From JAWXBR01 sp034440235 (lineage in GTDB: Bacteria > Bacteroidota > Ignavibacteria > Kapaibacteriales > Kapaibacteriaceae), in contig JAWXBR010000041.1 in assembly GCA_034440235.1 (NCBI GenBank), forward strand, positions 1-64,000: a DNA stretch of 64,000 bases, in the 5' to 3' direction. Below, in pieces: positions 1-8,450 of this stretch (the first letter of the stretch is position 1; each line of letters begins with the position of its first letter). The notes beneath the pieces were generated by a model. The model saw nothing but the letters and a program-made list of their open reading frames with translations. It did no database searches and was not told the origin of the DNA. A program made the position numbers and the translations under genes.

Positions 1-165
1 AAAAAACAGGGCAAAACCGCTAGGTTCAACCCTATTACCCGTGCATATCGTCTCTGCAGGGGCGACAAACATATAGGTTTTTGGGGACTCTACCAAATGG
101 GTGGCAATCGGATGGAACTTAGTTTGACAGCCATTTCTGAATACTCCTTGAATGGCGTGCTCTAA
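1..165 (+). CDS. possible 3' end of an upstream gene (partial)
   Basis: Frame 1 is open from the first base of the window to a TAA at 163-165, giving 54 residues ending in SLNGVL. No family is recognised and a 54-codon open frame can arise by chance. It would be convergent with the next gene, and its stop lies in the first unit of the 32-bp tandem repeat. If it is not coding, bases 1-161 hold nothing else I can name. Confidence 0.3.
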   Translation, partial: KKQGKTARFNPITRAYRLCRGDKHIGFWGLYQMGGNRMELSLTAISEYSLNGVL

Positions 166-289
166 TCGTTGCCTCGCACGAATTAAAGACCTGCTAATCG
201 TTGCCTCGCACGAATTAAAGACCTGCTAATCGTTGCTTCGTACGATCTAAAGAAGCGCTAGTCGTTGCTTCGCACAAAGAACATCCAGA
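162..289. repeat. 32-bp tandem repeat, four units, on gene 3' ends
   Basis: Units begin at 162, 194, 226 and 258 (period exactly 32) with the core CTAATCGTTGCCTCGCACGA. The first two are nearly identical, and the third and fourth have diverged. Each unit carries CTAA or CTAG, so it gives a stop codon in both directions. The minus-strand gene stops in unit 4 (258-260) and the possible plus-strand gene stops in unit 1 (163-165). Confidence 0.85.
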
Positions 290-539
290 AGAAAAGTGCC
301 TCTGGAATGAGCAGAATGACGAGAGACAATGTGTCTCTGGTGAAGAGGGTGCCAGGTGGGTACGCACCCGGCATGACCTGGTGTGCAAGCGTTCCAGTGA
401 GCGACCAACCGATGGTGAAGACCAACGCACAAATTCCAATAGCAAGAAAAGCCCCCTTCAACCCCTCCTTTTGCCACCGCTTTGTGAATGCGTACAAGAA
501 TCCAACGATATGCAGATGGTATATCACTAGTTCAATCAT
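258..539 (-). CDS. small three-helix membrane protein, unknown function
   Basis: This 93-residue protein starts with ATG and has three hydrophobic stretches at about residues 3-19, 30-52 and 70-88. It ends in the polar tail RSND. I recognise no family. The last codons and the stop (TAG) lie in the fourth unit of the 32-bp tandem repeat, so neighbouring repeat units look like copies of this gene's 3' end. Its function is unknown; a bitopic or polytopic inner-membrane location is inferred from hydrophobicity only. Confidence 0.6.
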   Translation of the reverse strand: MIELVIYHLHIVGFLYAFTKRWQKEGLKGAFLAIGICALVFTIGWSLTGTLAHQVMPGAYPPGTLFTRDTLSLVILLIPEALFFWMFFVRSND

Positions 540-646
540 ATAGCCCGCCCCATAAATCCGCGCATTTGTCTTTGCATGCGCAAAAATCGGAATTCTGCAG
601 TCGTCACGAATAGCTATCGTTCAAACACGTCGCAACCACACCACGG

Positions 647-1333
647 ATGCCACACCTGCTGAGAAGTCTTATGCTGCCTACTGCCGAACGACCACGAGAA
701 CGCCTGCTGAAACACGGTGCAGGCGCACTGAGCACCACAGAGCTGATTGCATTGCTTATCGGACACGGTACGGTTGGGAAGGGGGCTGATGAAATCGCCA
801 AGGATGCGTTGTCGCGATTTGGATCGCTTACCGACATTGCGGGACGTGACATGAGCGAACTACGCATGCTCCACGGAATGGGTCCGGCCAAGGCCGCCAC
901 GCTCTGCGCAGCGCTAGAACTAGCCAAACGACTTCAGGCCGAGCCGTTCCGCACGCGTGATGTGATAACCTCTCCGCAGCGTCTCGCACGCCTCATGGCG
1001 CCCCGCTTGCGTGACCGTCGCACAGAGTCGTTTCACGTGCTGCTGTTGAATACGGCCAATCAACTCGGACGTGAACTGACAATTGCCGAGGGTTCGCTGA
1101 ACGCATGTGTAATCCATCCCCGCGAGGTGTTTCGCATTGCCATTGCAGAAAACGCTGCGTCGATAATTCTCGTCCATAACCACCCCTCAGGAAACACAGA
1201 ACCATCGAAAGATGACATCGCAATTACACGAACGCTTGCAGAGGCCGGACGCATCCTCGATATTCGCGTCCTAGACCACATCATAATCGGTGGCGACGAA
1301 TTCACAAGTCTGGCAGAGCGGCATCTGATGTAA
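647..1333 (+). CDS. radC: RadC-family JAB/MPN protein
   Basis: This 228-residue protein has normal length for RadC. The N-terminal part reads ERPRERLLKHGAGALSTTEL, and a helix-hairpin-helix-like stretch follows at about residues 72-92. The C-terminal JAMM metalloprotease-type domain has the signature HNHPSG at residues 177-182 and Asp190, giving the HxH-x10-D metal-binding set. RadC proteins were once linked to DNA repair; that role is now doubted and the biochemical activity is unsettled. The stop TAA is followed directly by the ATG of the potassium channel gene, so the two are probably co-transcribed although no shared function is obvious. Confidence 0.93.
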   Translation: MPHLLRSLMLPTAERPRERLLKHGAGALSTTELIALLIGHGTVGKGADEIAKDALSRFGSLTDIAGRDMSELRMLHGMGPAKAATLCAALELAKRLQAEPFRTRDVITSPQRLARLMAPRLRDRRTESFHVLLLNTANQLGRELTIAEGSLNACVIHPREVFRIAIAENAASIILVHNHPSGNTEPSKDDIAITRTLAEAGRILDIRVLDHIIIGGDEFTSLAERHLM

Positions 1334-2293
1334 ATGGCACAACAAATAAGCGATCCAGGGTTTGGCACAAAAGTGGGTCGAACCAGCGGACGTATAATCA
1401 ATCGGGATGGTTCGATAAACGTTCGAAGAGTTGGCGACCGCTTCCACGTCTCTGATATCTACCACTTTCTACTCGTAGCCGGGTGGTTCAATTTCATTCT
1501 ACTTGTGTTTGGCGTCTACATCGCTGTGAATTTTGTCTTTGCTTCGTTGTACATAGCGATAGGCACTGATCAACTCGCGAATTCGACTGTGCATGGCCAG
1601 CAAAGCCCCTATGAGATTGCTTTTCAATTTAGCACACAAACCCTGACAACCTTGGGCTACGGCAATCTTGCTCCGCGCACCTCGCTTGTCGGCGCTGTTG
1701 CAGCGTTTGAAGCTTTAATAGGATTGTTGATATTCGGAATATTTACTGGTGTTACGTACGGACGTTTTGCTCGTACGAAGGCACGCATAACGTTCAGCCG
1801 CCACGCAATCATTGCTCCATTACGCGGTGAGAGCAATGCCTTAATGTTCCGACTGGTAAACGAGCGCACTAGTGTCGTTATGGATGCTTCTGCAAACCTT
1901 CTGCTTGTGCTTGCGGAACCACTCAAGGGTCAGGCGTCACGACGATTCTATAACCTTCCACTTGAATCGCCGAAGATTAATTCGTTGGCATTGAACTGGA
2001 CATTAGTGCACCCCATAACTCAGGACAGTCCGCTCTTTGGTTTGCCTATCAAAGAATTGCACACCGCCCAAGCCGAATTTCTCGTCACCATTACCGCCTT
2101 CGACGACACAGTACGGCAGACTTTCTATGCACGAACATCATACACTGCAGAGCAGGTTGTAAGCGGACGGAAGTTCGAACCAATGTTTTGGACTACTGAC
2201 CAAGGTGATGTAGAGCTGCATGTAGAAAAGGTACACGACCATGTCGAAGCCGAGTTGCTACCAGAGGGTCCAAGTCCAGGAAGCGACACCTAA
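1334..2293 (+). CDS. Kir-type inward rectifier potassium channel
   Basis: This 319-residue protein matches bacterial KirBac channels in layout. It has a cytoplasmic N-terminus with an amphipathic slide-helix region near residues 38-48 and a first membrane helix at about 50-73. The pore loop carries the K+ selectivity filter TLGYG at 106-110, and a second helix spans about 117-141. A long C-terminal immunoglobulin-like cytoplasmic domain with the IRK sequence pattern fills residues 150-319. It should form a tetrameric K+ channel in the inner membrane. The ATG follows the radC stop with no gap, so translation probably depends on the upstream gene. Confidence 0.92.
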   Translation: MAQQISDPGFGTKVGRTSGRIINRDGSINVRRVGDRFHVSDIYHFLLVAGWFNFILLVFGVYIAVNFVFASLYIAIGTDQLANSTVHGQQSPYEIAFQFSTQTLTTLGYGNLAPRTSLVGAVAAFEALIGLLIFGIFTGVTYGRFARTKARITFSRHAIIAPLRGESNALMFRLVNERTSVVMDASANLLLVLAEPLKGQASRRFYNLPLESPKINSLALNWTLVHPITQDSPLFGLPIKELHTAQAEFLVTITAFDDTVRQTFYARTSYTAEQVVSGRKFEPMFWTTDQGDVELHVEKVHDHVEAELLPEGPSPGSDT

Positions 2294-2332
2294 CGCGTGC
2301 CTTAACGCTCGAGCTGCCTAGGGCGTGAGATT

Positions 2333-3349
2333 CTAGAACGGCGTGTTAGAAAGTCGAACGTCATCGACAAGCAGAACACAATGAGTAGACGTTGCAGATA
2401 TACCCACCTCTAGGTTCGTTTGCACAGCATTGAGTAGCGGCAGAGTAGGTGCTTGAGCATCTAGTATTCGCACCCCGTCCTGCCACAACTCCACACGTCC
2501 TGCTTGGTGGTCGAACACAAAGTGAATCTTCACCGTCACCCATGCACCTATTGGCACCGGCGTAGGATTGCTCTGGCGAAACATGAGCTTGTTACCGAAT
2601 TTGTTCTCTACAGCGAATGCGCCTCCACTCAGAACAATGCGTGGTCCCGGTGATTGATCAAACCACTGACTTTCAAAGTCCGCAATACTGTACGGAAGGT
2701 TGTTGGTAAAGAAGTAACGGGCTTCGTACCAAAGTTCATCCCCCTTGGCAAAGTACGCGATGGTGTTTTCAATCGATGCCTTCGATGTTACCATCGACGA
2801 AGCCGGTGGTACTGCGGTGAATTTCAACACGTGATTCTCAGCATTCATAGGGTCTGTAGCGACATCGATTCTGTTGTCTCTGAATGTACACGTCCCTTTT
2901 AGTATACACGTACGAAGTGCAACGTAGTCGGGAACTGTAGGTGAAAGCGGACCCTGCAAGACCATCGTACTCCAGTTGCGGTTCGTGTCTGCTATCGTCT
3001 GAATGAACAGATCCCTAAATGCAGCATACCCTTCGAAATCCTCTGTGAAAACGCTGCGTGTAGGAAACAATCCATCTGGCGACTTCAAGAACACCGAGTC
3101 TCCGCGATGCTCATAGTTCGTCGTTTCAAAACCGGGTTCGAAGTACTTCAGAAAGAACTCACACGATGAGCCAGTCACCTTGTAAACATTCCCATCCTTG
3201 CCGATTTTGTACTGCGTTCCGTCGGTGTCGGTAATGGTCGTTAGAACATCTACCTCTGCCAAACACGGTACGGGGTTAACCGGTGACGAGCTACAAGCAG
3301 CCAGAATAATCGCACTAACTATGAACGCGACCACGGAGTAGAAATGCAT
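2333..3349 (-). CDS. lipoprotein of unknown function
   Basis: This 338-residue protein begins with a type II signal peptide (hydrophobic stretch then LAAC, lipidated Cys19), so it is expected to be a membrane-anchored lipoprotein. The C-terminal half (about residues 130-335) has beta-rich sequence such as WVTVKIHFVFD and GRVELWQDGVRI. That is reminiscent of LamG/concanavalin-like or polysaccharide-lyase-like jelly rolls, but no catalytic motif is clear. It faces the Kir channel gene tail to tail with a 39-bp gap. Confidence 0.75.
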   Translation of the reverse strand: MHFYSVVAFIVSAIILAACSSSPVNPVPCLAEVDVLTTITDTDGTQYKIGKDGNVYKVTGSSCEFFLKYFEPGFETTNYEHRGDSVFLKSPDGLFPTRSVFTEDFEGYAAFRDLFIQTIADTNRNWSTMVLQGPLSPTVPDYVALRTCILKGTCTFRDNRIDVATDPMNAENHVLKFTAVPPASSMVTSKASIENTIAYFAKGDELWYEARYFFTNNLPYSIADFESQWFDQSPGPRIVLSGGAFAVENKFGNKLMFRQSNPTPVPIGAWVTVKIHFVFDHQAGRVELWQDGVRILDAQAPTLPLLNAVQTNLEVGISATSTHCVLLVDDVRLSNTPF

Positions 3350-3505
3350 GATATCGCCCCTTGATTTGAATTCTCGTTACAAATAGCCGTGTTCGCTTTA
3401 TATGCAGCGGTGTTCTAATTTGAGCTAGCGGTAAATATACCGTCCAGCATAGAAGGTCAACATTCTCATCGGTAGTTTGGTATTCAACTCGTTATTGATG
3501 CCTTC

Positions 3506-3844
3506 ATGAAACACCTAACAAAAGCCCTGATTTTTACCGTAACAGTCTTGATCTCATACCTCGTCACAGCCCTACTTGAAGACCGCGTGCTTCTCGAAAC
3601 GGAACGATTCCGTCCGGGTACAGCTACCCTCCTAGGCATGGGCATTATTGTGCTCGTATTTGTGCCTGTGTTTGCCTACACCGAACGTATTACCGAAGCC
3701 GTGATTCGATCGTCGCTGCGGCAGTCGAAAACAGGTGCTGGACCTATTATTGGTGCGATACTGTTCGTAGCAGTGGTTCTCACAATTCTTTTTGCTCTTT
3801 ATCTCGACCGATGGTTCGATATGTCCATCGCCGATCTTTTCTAG
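3506..3844 (+). CDS. small membrane protein, unknown function
   Basis: This 112-residue protein has three predicted membrane helices at about residues 7-25, 41-60 and 82-103, with an arginine-containing stretch between the last two. No family is recognised. It ends 6 bp before the J-domain protein gene on the same strand and is probably the first gene of a transcription unit that continues into the J-protein and the ABC ATPase. The 156-bp gap upstream holds no gene. Confidence 0.65.
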   Translation: MKHLTKALIFTVTVLISYLVTALLEDRVLLETERFRPGTATLLGMGIIVLVFVPVFAYTERITEAVIRSSLRQSKTGAGPIIGAILFVAVVLTILFALYLDRWFDMSIADLF

Positions 3845-3850
3845 GACTCA

Positions 3851-4774
3851 ATGGATTTTCGCGATTACTATAACGACCTGGGTGTGCCGCGCACAGCAAC
3901 ACAAGCAGAGATCAAAAAAGCTTTTCGCAAGCTTGCAAGAGAGTTGCATCCCGACACGAATCCAAATAACCCCGATGCAGAAGCAAAGTTTAAGGTGGCG
4001 AACGAAGCGTACGACGTTCTCGGCGATGTTGAGAAGCGAAAGAAGTACGACCAATTGTCATCTCAATACAACGCATTTCAATCGCAAGGGGGCAGAAGGG
4101 GCAACACTTCCTTCGATGAATTCGGTCGCTCTGGATCGTACTCTTTCAAAAACGATGGCTCGTCGAATTCGTTTGAAGGTTCGTCGATGTCAGATCTACT
4201 GTCGCAGTTGTTCGGATCTGGTAAGACTACACGAGGCAGTCAGCGCAGTTCGACACGTAGTTCGAGATCGCGCAACGCCCCTGTCGATTTCGAAGAGGAG
4301 CCGGCCGAACCGGCTACTGTATACTTAGTTACGATAACGCTGGATGAAGCTTTTCGCGGCTCAACAAAGCGCCTTGTGTTAGGCACTTCGAAACTTGATG
4401 TTGCATTCAAACCTGGAGTTGCGGAAGGCCATAGACTTAAAGTTCCGGATGGCCAACTCGAAGTGCGCATCGCGCCAAATCCGCGTTTCGAACGTGATGG
4501 CGACGATCTACGAACAAAACATCAGATACCTGTGAGTCTGGCTGTATTAGGGGGCTCGACAGGGGTCGATTCTATCAGCGGTACAATCACAATGAATGTT
4601 CCTGCAGGTACAACTCCAGGCAAGGTGTTCAGACTACGAAACCAAGGGATGCCTGTGTATGGTGTTTTGGATAGACGCGGCGACTTGTACGTAACAATCG
4701 ATGTTGCTCTGCCAACCACGCTGTCTGATGAACAACGAACGTTGTTTGAAAATCTTCAGAAGACTGGCCTGTGA
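3851..4774 (+). CDS. CbpA-type DnaJ-family co-chaperone
   Basis: This 307-residue protein has an N-terminal J domain with the HPD motif at residues 33-35, which stimulates the ATPase of Hsp70 (DnaK). A Gly/Ser-rich linker follows at about 82-130, then a DnaJ C-terminal peptide-binding region at about 154-300. The cysteine-rich zinc finger of true DnaJ is absent, so this is a class II (CbpA-like) J-protein. Its stop overlaps the GTG start of the ABC ATPase gene by 4 bp (GTGA), which implies translational coupling. No dnaK is in the window. Confidence 0.9.
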   Translation: MDFRDYYNDLGVPRTATQAEIKKAFRKLARELHPDTNPNNPDAEAKFKVANEAYDVLGDVEKRKKYDQLSSQYNAFQSQGGRRGNTSFDEFGRSGSYSFKNDGSSNSFEGSSMSDLLSQLFGSGKTTRGSQRSSTRSSRSRNAPVDFEEEPAEPATVYLVTITLDEAFRGSTKRLVLGTSKLDVAFKPGVAEGHRLKVPDGQLEVRIAPNPRFERDGDDLRTKHQIPVSLAVLGGSTGVDSISGTITMNVPAGTTPGKVFRLRNQGMPVYGVLDRRGDLYVTIDVALPTTLSDEQRTLFENLQKTGL

Positions 4775-5793
4775 CACGCATTACGTTCGACCATGTCTCA
4801 AAGAATTACGATGGTGTGCACCCGCTTCGTGAAGTCTCGTTTACAATTGAGCCAAGTGAGTTTTTTGTCCTAGTGGGTCCGTCCGGCTCTGGCAAGAGCA
4901 CACTTCTGCGCATGGTTGCCGGACTCGAATCTGTGTCGTCGGGTAACATAAAGTTCGATGGCGAGATAATGAACGACGTACCTCCTCGCCTGCGCGATGT
5001 TGGGATGGTTTTTCAGAACTACGCATTGTATCCACATCTTACTGTTGCGCAGAACCTTGCCTTCCCTTTATCAATTCGTAAAGAACCGAAGGCGCAGATT
5101 TCGGCACGTGTTGGTGAGATTGCAGAACTCTTGAACATCACAGACTTACTCGATAGGAAACCACGACAGCTCTCGGGTGGGCAACGGCAACGTGTTGCAG
5201 TTGGACGTGCCATCATACGCAAACCACGAGTCTTCCTTTTCGACGAGCCCCTTTCCAACCTCGATGCTCAACTGCGTGTACACATGCGCACCGAATTGCG
5301 TCAGCTTCAGCGTGCACTTGGCATAACAACCATTTACGTAACCCACGACCAGGTCGAAGCAATGACCATGGCAGACCGTATGGCGATTCTGAATGCAGGC
5401 ACACTCCATCAAATTGCGACCCCTCAGGAAGTCTATCGAACACCCGCGACCGTTTTCGTCGCTCGGTTCTGCGGCAGTCCTTCGATGAACATCCTGGCAA
5501 ACGGCACCATTGGGGTACGTCCTGAAGACTTCGTTTACGTGCATTCAAACGGGGCAGATGCTTTCAACGAGCAGAACGCACATTCGGACGATTTGTACGC
5601 TTACACGGTATCGGGCACAGTAGAGAACATCGAATACATCGGCCATGAATGGTTGTCGTTTGTACGCATGACGGACGCGCTCGTATGTGTGCGATCTTTG
5701 CGTGCGCCGACGCAACACATTGGTGATACTGCAACGCTGGGCGTGCTTGAGACTGGTTTGCACCGATTTGACAGTGCCGGTTTTCGACTCTAG
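4771..5793 (+). CDS. ABC transporter ATP-binding protein, UgpC/MalK type
   Basis: This 340-residue ATPase carries Walker A GPSGSGKST (residues 36-44), Q-loop FQN (81-83), signature LSGGQ (134-138), Walker B VFLFDE (154-159) and the switch His192. A C-terminal TOBE/OB-like regulatory region follows with the motif GVRPEDF. This architecture is typical of ATPases serving sugar or glycerol-phosphate importers. No permease or binding protein is encoded nearby, so the partner is elsewhere or shared. Translation starts at GTG overlapping the J-protein stop. The substrate cannot be assigned from sequence. Confidence 0.9.
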   Translation: MTRITFDHVSKNYDGVHPLREVSFTIEPSEFFVLVGPSGSGKSTLLRMVAGLESVSSGNIKFDGEIMNDVPPRLRDVGMVFQNYALYPHLTVAQNLAFPLSIRKEPKAQISARVGEIAELLNITDLLDRKPRQLSGGQRQRVAVGRAIIRKPRVFLFDEPLSNLDAQLRVHMRTELRQLQRALGITTIYVTHDQVEAMTMADRMAILNAGTLHQIATPQEVYRTPATVFVARFCGSPSMNILANGTIGVRPEDFVYVHSNGADAFNEQNAHSDDLYAYTVSGTVENIEYIGHEWLSFVRMTDALVCVRSLRAPTQHIGDTATLGVLETGLHRFDSAGFRL

Positions 5794-5881
5794 TTTCGCT
5801 TGAGGGGGAACTCTCTAGCCTCATAACTGTCTCCGACTACAACCCTATACATCGATCCGGCAACCACTTTCTTCGGGCATC

Positions 5882-6676
5882 ATGAACGCCGAATTTATCA
5901 TAGCGTATAGACGACGATTGAGCGACCGATCGAAGGAATTCTTCGAAACGATGCAGAATTTCTTATTCTTTTCGCTTCGGTCGTTTGGTGCGATGATTTG
6001 GATGAAACGCTACTGGAGCGACATCACAACACAGATGTATGCCGCTGGCACATCTTCGATTGTTATCGTGCTGGTGAGCTCCATCTCTATTGGATGCTTG
6101 CTGACCATGGAGGTCGGCAATCAGCTCGAGTCGTTCGGAGCTAAAACACTTACCGGACGAGCCACTGCACTTTCTGTGATTCGCGAGATGGCACCAATGG
6201 TAACCGGCCTCATGTTAGCTGCACGAGTAGGCGCAAGCTTTGCGTCCGAGTTGGGCGCGATGAAGATCTCTGAACAAATCGATGCGCTCCGTGCGTTTGG
6301 CACAGACCCAATTGCTAAGCTCGTGATGCCACGATTAGTAGCAACACTTATCATGTTCCTTCCACTTACGGCTGTTAGTTGCGCAGTCGGGCTCATCGGT
6401 GGCAGTTTCGTAGCTCAGGGCTACCACAACATCGACCCGGGCTTCTACTGGAACTCAGTACTTGCGCCGCTTGAGTTTCACGACTTCCTTGTTGGGTTTG
6501 TAAAACCGCCAGTGTTTGCCGTAGCCATTACTCTTGTGAGTTGCTTCAATGGCTTTAGTGCTAGTGGGGGTACCGTAGGCGTGGGCCAATCGACAGTAAA
6601 GGGAATTGTAGTGTCGAGTGGCTTGGTTTTACTCCTAAACTTCTACATCTCAAAGCTTGTGTTGGAAAACCTCTAA
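5882..6676 (+). CDS. mlaE: MlaE-family lipid ABC transporter permease
   Basis: This 264-residue permease of the MlaE/YrbE family has a conserved core reading EMAPMVTGLMLAARVGASFASELG, then MKISEQIDAL and several hydrophobic helices. MlaE proteins form the membrane channel of complexes that move phospholipids between inner and outer membrane. A long N-terminal extension of about 50 residues precedes the first membrane helix. The stop TAA is followed after one base by the mlaF start, so mlaE, mlaF and mlaD form an operon. Confidence 0.93.
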   Translation: MNAEFIIAYRRRLSDRSKEFFETMQNFLFFSLRSFGAMIWMKRYWSDITTQMYAAGTSSIVIVLVSSISIGCLLTMEVGNQLESFGAKTLTGRATALSVIREMAPMVTGLMLAARVGASFASELGAMKISEQIDALRAFGTDPIAKLVMPRLVATLIMFLPLTAVSCAVGLIGGSFVAQGYHNIDPGFYWNSVLAPLEFHDFLVGFVKPPVFAVAITLVSCFNGFSASGGTVGVGQSTVKGIVVSSGLVLLLNFYISKLVLENL

Positions 6677-6677
6677 C

Positions 6678-7454
6678 ATGATTGAATTACGCAACGTATC
6701 GCTGTCGTTTGGTGGGAAAAAAGTACTCAAGGACATTAGCCTTTGTATACCCGATGGAAAGATCACGGCAATACTTGGTCCGAGCGGTTCGGGTAAGAGC
6801 ACGATCTTAAAATTGATGATTGGTCTGATTCGGCCAGACGGTGGCGAGATTCTCGTTGACAAAGTTGATGTCGTAAAACTGCCCGAATCGAAGCTGTTCC
6901 CAATTCGTAAGCAGATGGGAATGGTGTTCCAGGGCAACGCTCTATTTGACTCACTAACCGTACTCGAAAACCTCGGGTTTTTTCTTGGTGAGAATCTTAG
7001 TCTGCCCGAGTCGGAGATCAACGAGCGCGTTCGCAATGCAATCACGTTCGCCGGATTGGATGGCTACGAGAACGAACTGCCCGACAGTCTCTCTGGTGGT
7101 ATGCAAAAGCGTTTGGCTATCGGACGTGCGCTGATTTTTGATCCGCGAATGGTGTTGCTGGATGAGCCGACCGTTGGACTCGACCCGATTTCCTCGAAGA
7201 AAATTCTAGACGTCATTGCCAAACTTCGCGAAGAACGTGGTCTTGGTGCAGTGATGGTAACGCACACCATTGCTGACGTTTTTGCCATTGCAGATAGAGT
7301 AATCGTTCTCTACGAAGGCATGCTCGTGTTCGATGACGAACCGGCCAAACTTCATGCGAGCGATCACGCTTTCGTCGAGTCATTCCTCATCGAACAAGAG
7401 TCACATTCAACACCGCATAACAACAAAGCAAGAAGCCCGGAGACTATGTCATGA
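6678..7454 (+). CDS. mlaF: MlaF-family lipid ABC transporter ATPase
   Basis: This 258-residue ATPase has Walker A GPSGSGKST (34-42), Q-loop FQG, signature LSGGM (138-142) and Walker B MVLLDEP (158-164). The start at 6678 is preferred over an in-frame ATG 21 bp upstream because MIELRNVSLSF is the canonical N-terminus, and the upstream codons lie within the end of mlaE. It overlaps mlaD by 4 bp (ATGA). It powers the MlaE-containing transporter. Confidence 0.94.
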   Translation: MIELRNVSLSFGGKKVLKDISLCIPDGKITAILGPSGSGKSTILKLMIGLIRPDGGEILVDKVDVVKLPESKLFPIRKQMGMVFQGNALFDSLTVLENLGFFLGENLSLPESEINERVRNAITFAGLDGYENELPDSLSGGMQKRLAIGRALIFDPRMVLLDEPTVGLDPISSKKILDVIAKLREERGLGAVMVTHTIADVFAIADRVIVLYEGMLVFDDEPAKLHASDHAFVESFLIEQESHSTPHNNKARSPETMS

Positions 7455-8419
7455 CTACATATGCTGTATCACAAAAGAAGGGCACCGGCTGGCGCAATGT
7501 CCGCACGGGTATCCTATTTGTCATCGGTCTTGGCCTCGTAGCCTCCCTCGCGTTAATCATCGGCAAGAACACAACCCTACTAACGAGCCACAGCATTGTT
7601 CACCTACTAATTCCTGATATCAAGGGACTTAACACAGGAAACCTTGTCTCAATAGCCGGTAAAAAAGTTGGCACTGTCTCGGCCTTGGAGTTTCAGCGTG
7701 TGAACGATAGCACACACATCATGGTCACAATGAATGTCAAGGAAGAGTACTTCACCTTGCTTACTCAAGACTCAAGGGCAATGATTAAGTCGCTCGGCAT
7801 GCTCGGCGATAAGTACATCGACATCACACTCGGGCACTCGCCGACGTACCTTAAAGATGGTGGCTTCCTTGTAGTTGTAGACGATGTTGGCCTAGAGGAT
7901 ATGGCAGAAACAGCAGGCAAGACCATGGAATCTGTAGGAAAAGCATCAGAATCATTGGTCGCAATCCTCGGCAAAGTCGAACGCGGTGAAGGCTCACTTG
8001 GCAAGCTCATTACAACGACAGAAACAAGTGACCGCTTAAACAGAGCTCTCGCACATATAGAGTCTGCTGCTGCGATGTACGGCGACCCAGCCGTCGGACG
8101 CAACTTCGCATCATCGATAAACAATTTTAACATGATGAGTGGCGACCTGTCGAAAATCACGACATCTATTGAACAGGGCAACGGCACATTCGGCAAGCTT
8201 ATTAAGAGCGACTCACTGTACAACAGACTGAATGCAACGGCATCGAGCGCCGACACCATGGTTGGCTCGTTGTCGAGACGTGCGAACAGTTTGCTCGACA
8301 GCTATCAACCGGGATCTGCGTTCTACATCAATCTGAACAAGAGCATCAACTCACTCGACTCTCTCCTCTTAGACATGAAGAGAAATCCGTCGCGCTATCT
8401 AAAGATCTCTGTGTTCTAA
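7451..8419 (+). CDS. mlaD: MlaD/MCE-domain lipid transport protein
   Basis: This 322-residue protein has an N-terminal membrane anchor (about residues 19-41) and an MCE domain at about 45-125 (IPDIKGLNTGNLVSIAGKKV). A long helical tail follows with repeated phrases GEGSLGKLI and GNGTFGKLI at about 180 and 240. MCE proteins form hexameric rings or tubes that bind lipid in the periplasm. The tail is longer than in Proteobacterial MlaD and resembles the extended MCE proteins of FCB bacteria. No mlaB or mlaC homologue lies in the operon. Confidence 0.92.
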   Translation: MTTYAVSQKKGTGWRNVRTGILFVIGLGLVASLALIIGKNTTLLTSHSIVHLLIPDIKGLNTGNLVSIAGKKVGTVSALEFQRVNDSTHIMVTMNVKEEYFTLLTQDSRAMIKSLGMLGDKYIDITLGHSPTYLKDGGFLVVVDDVGLEDMAETAGKTMESVGKASESLVAILGKVERGEGSLGKLITTTETSDRLNRALAHIESAAAMYGDPAVGRNFASSINNFNMMSGDLSKITTSIEQGNGTFGKLIKSDSLYNRLNATASSADTMVGSLSRRANSLLDSYQPGSAFYINLNKSINSLDSLLLDMKRNPSRYLKISVF

Positions 8420-8450
8420 GACGTCGAGTCTATACACGCTACAATGCGAC

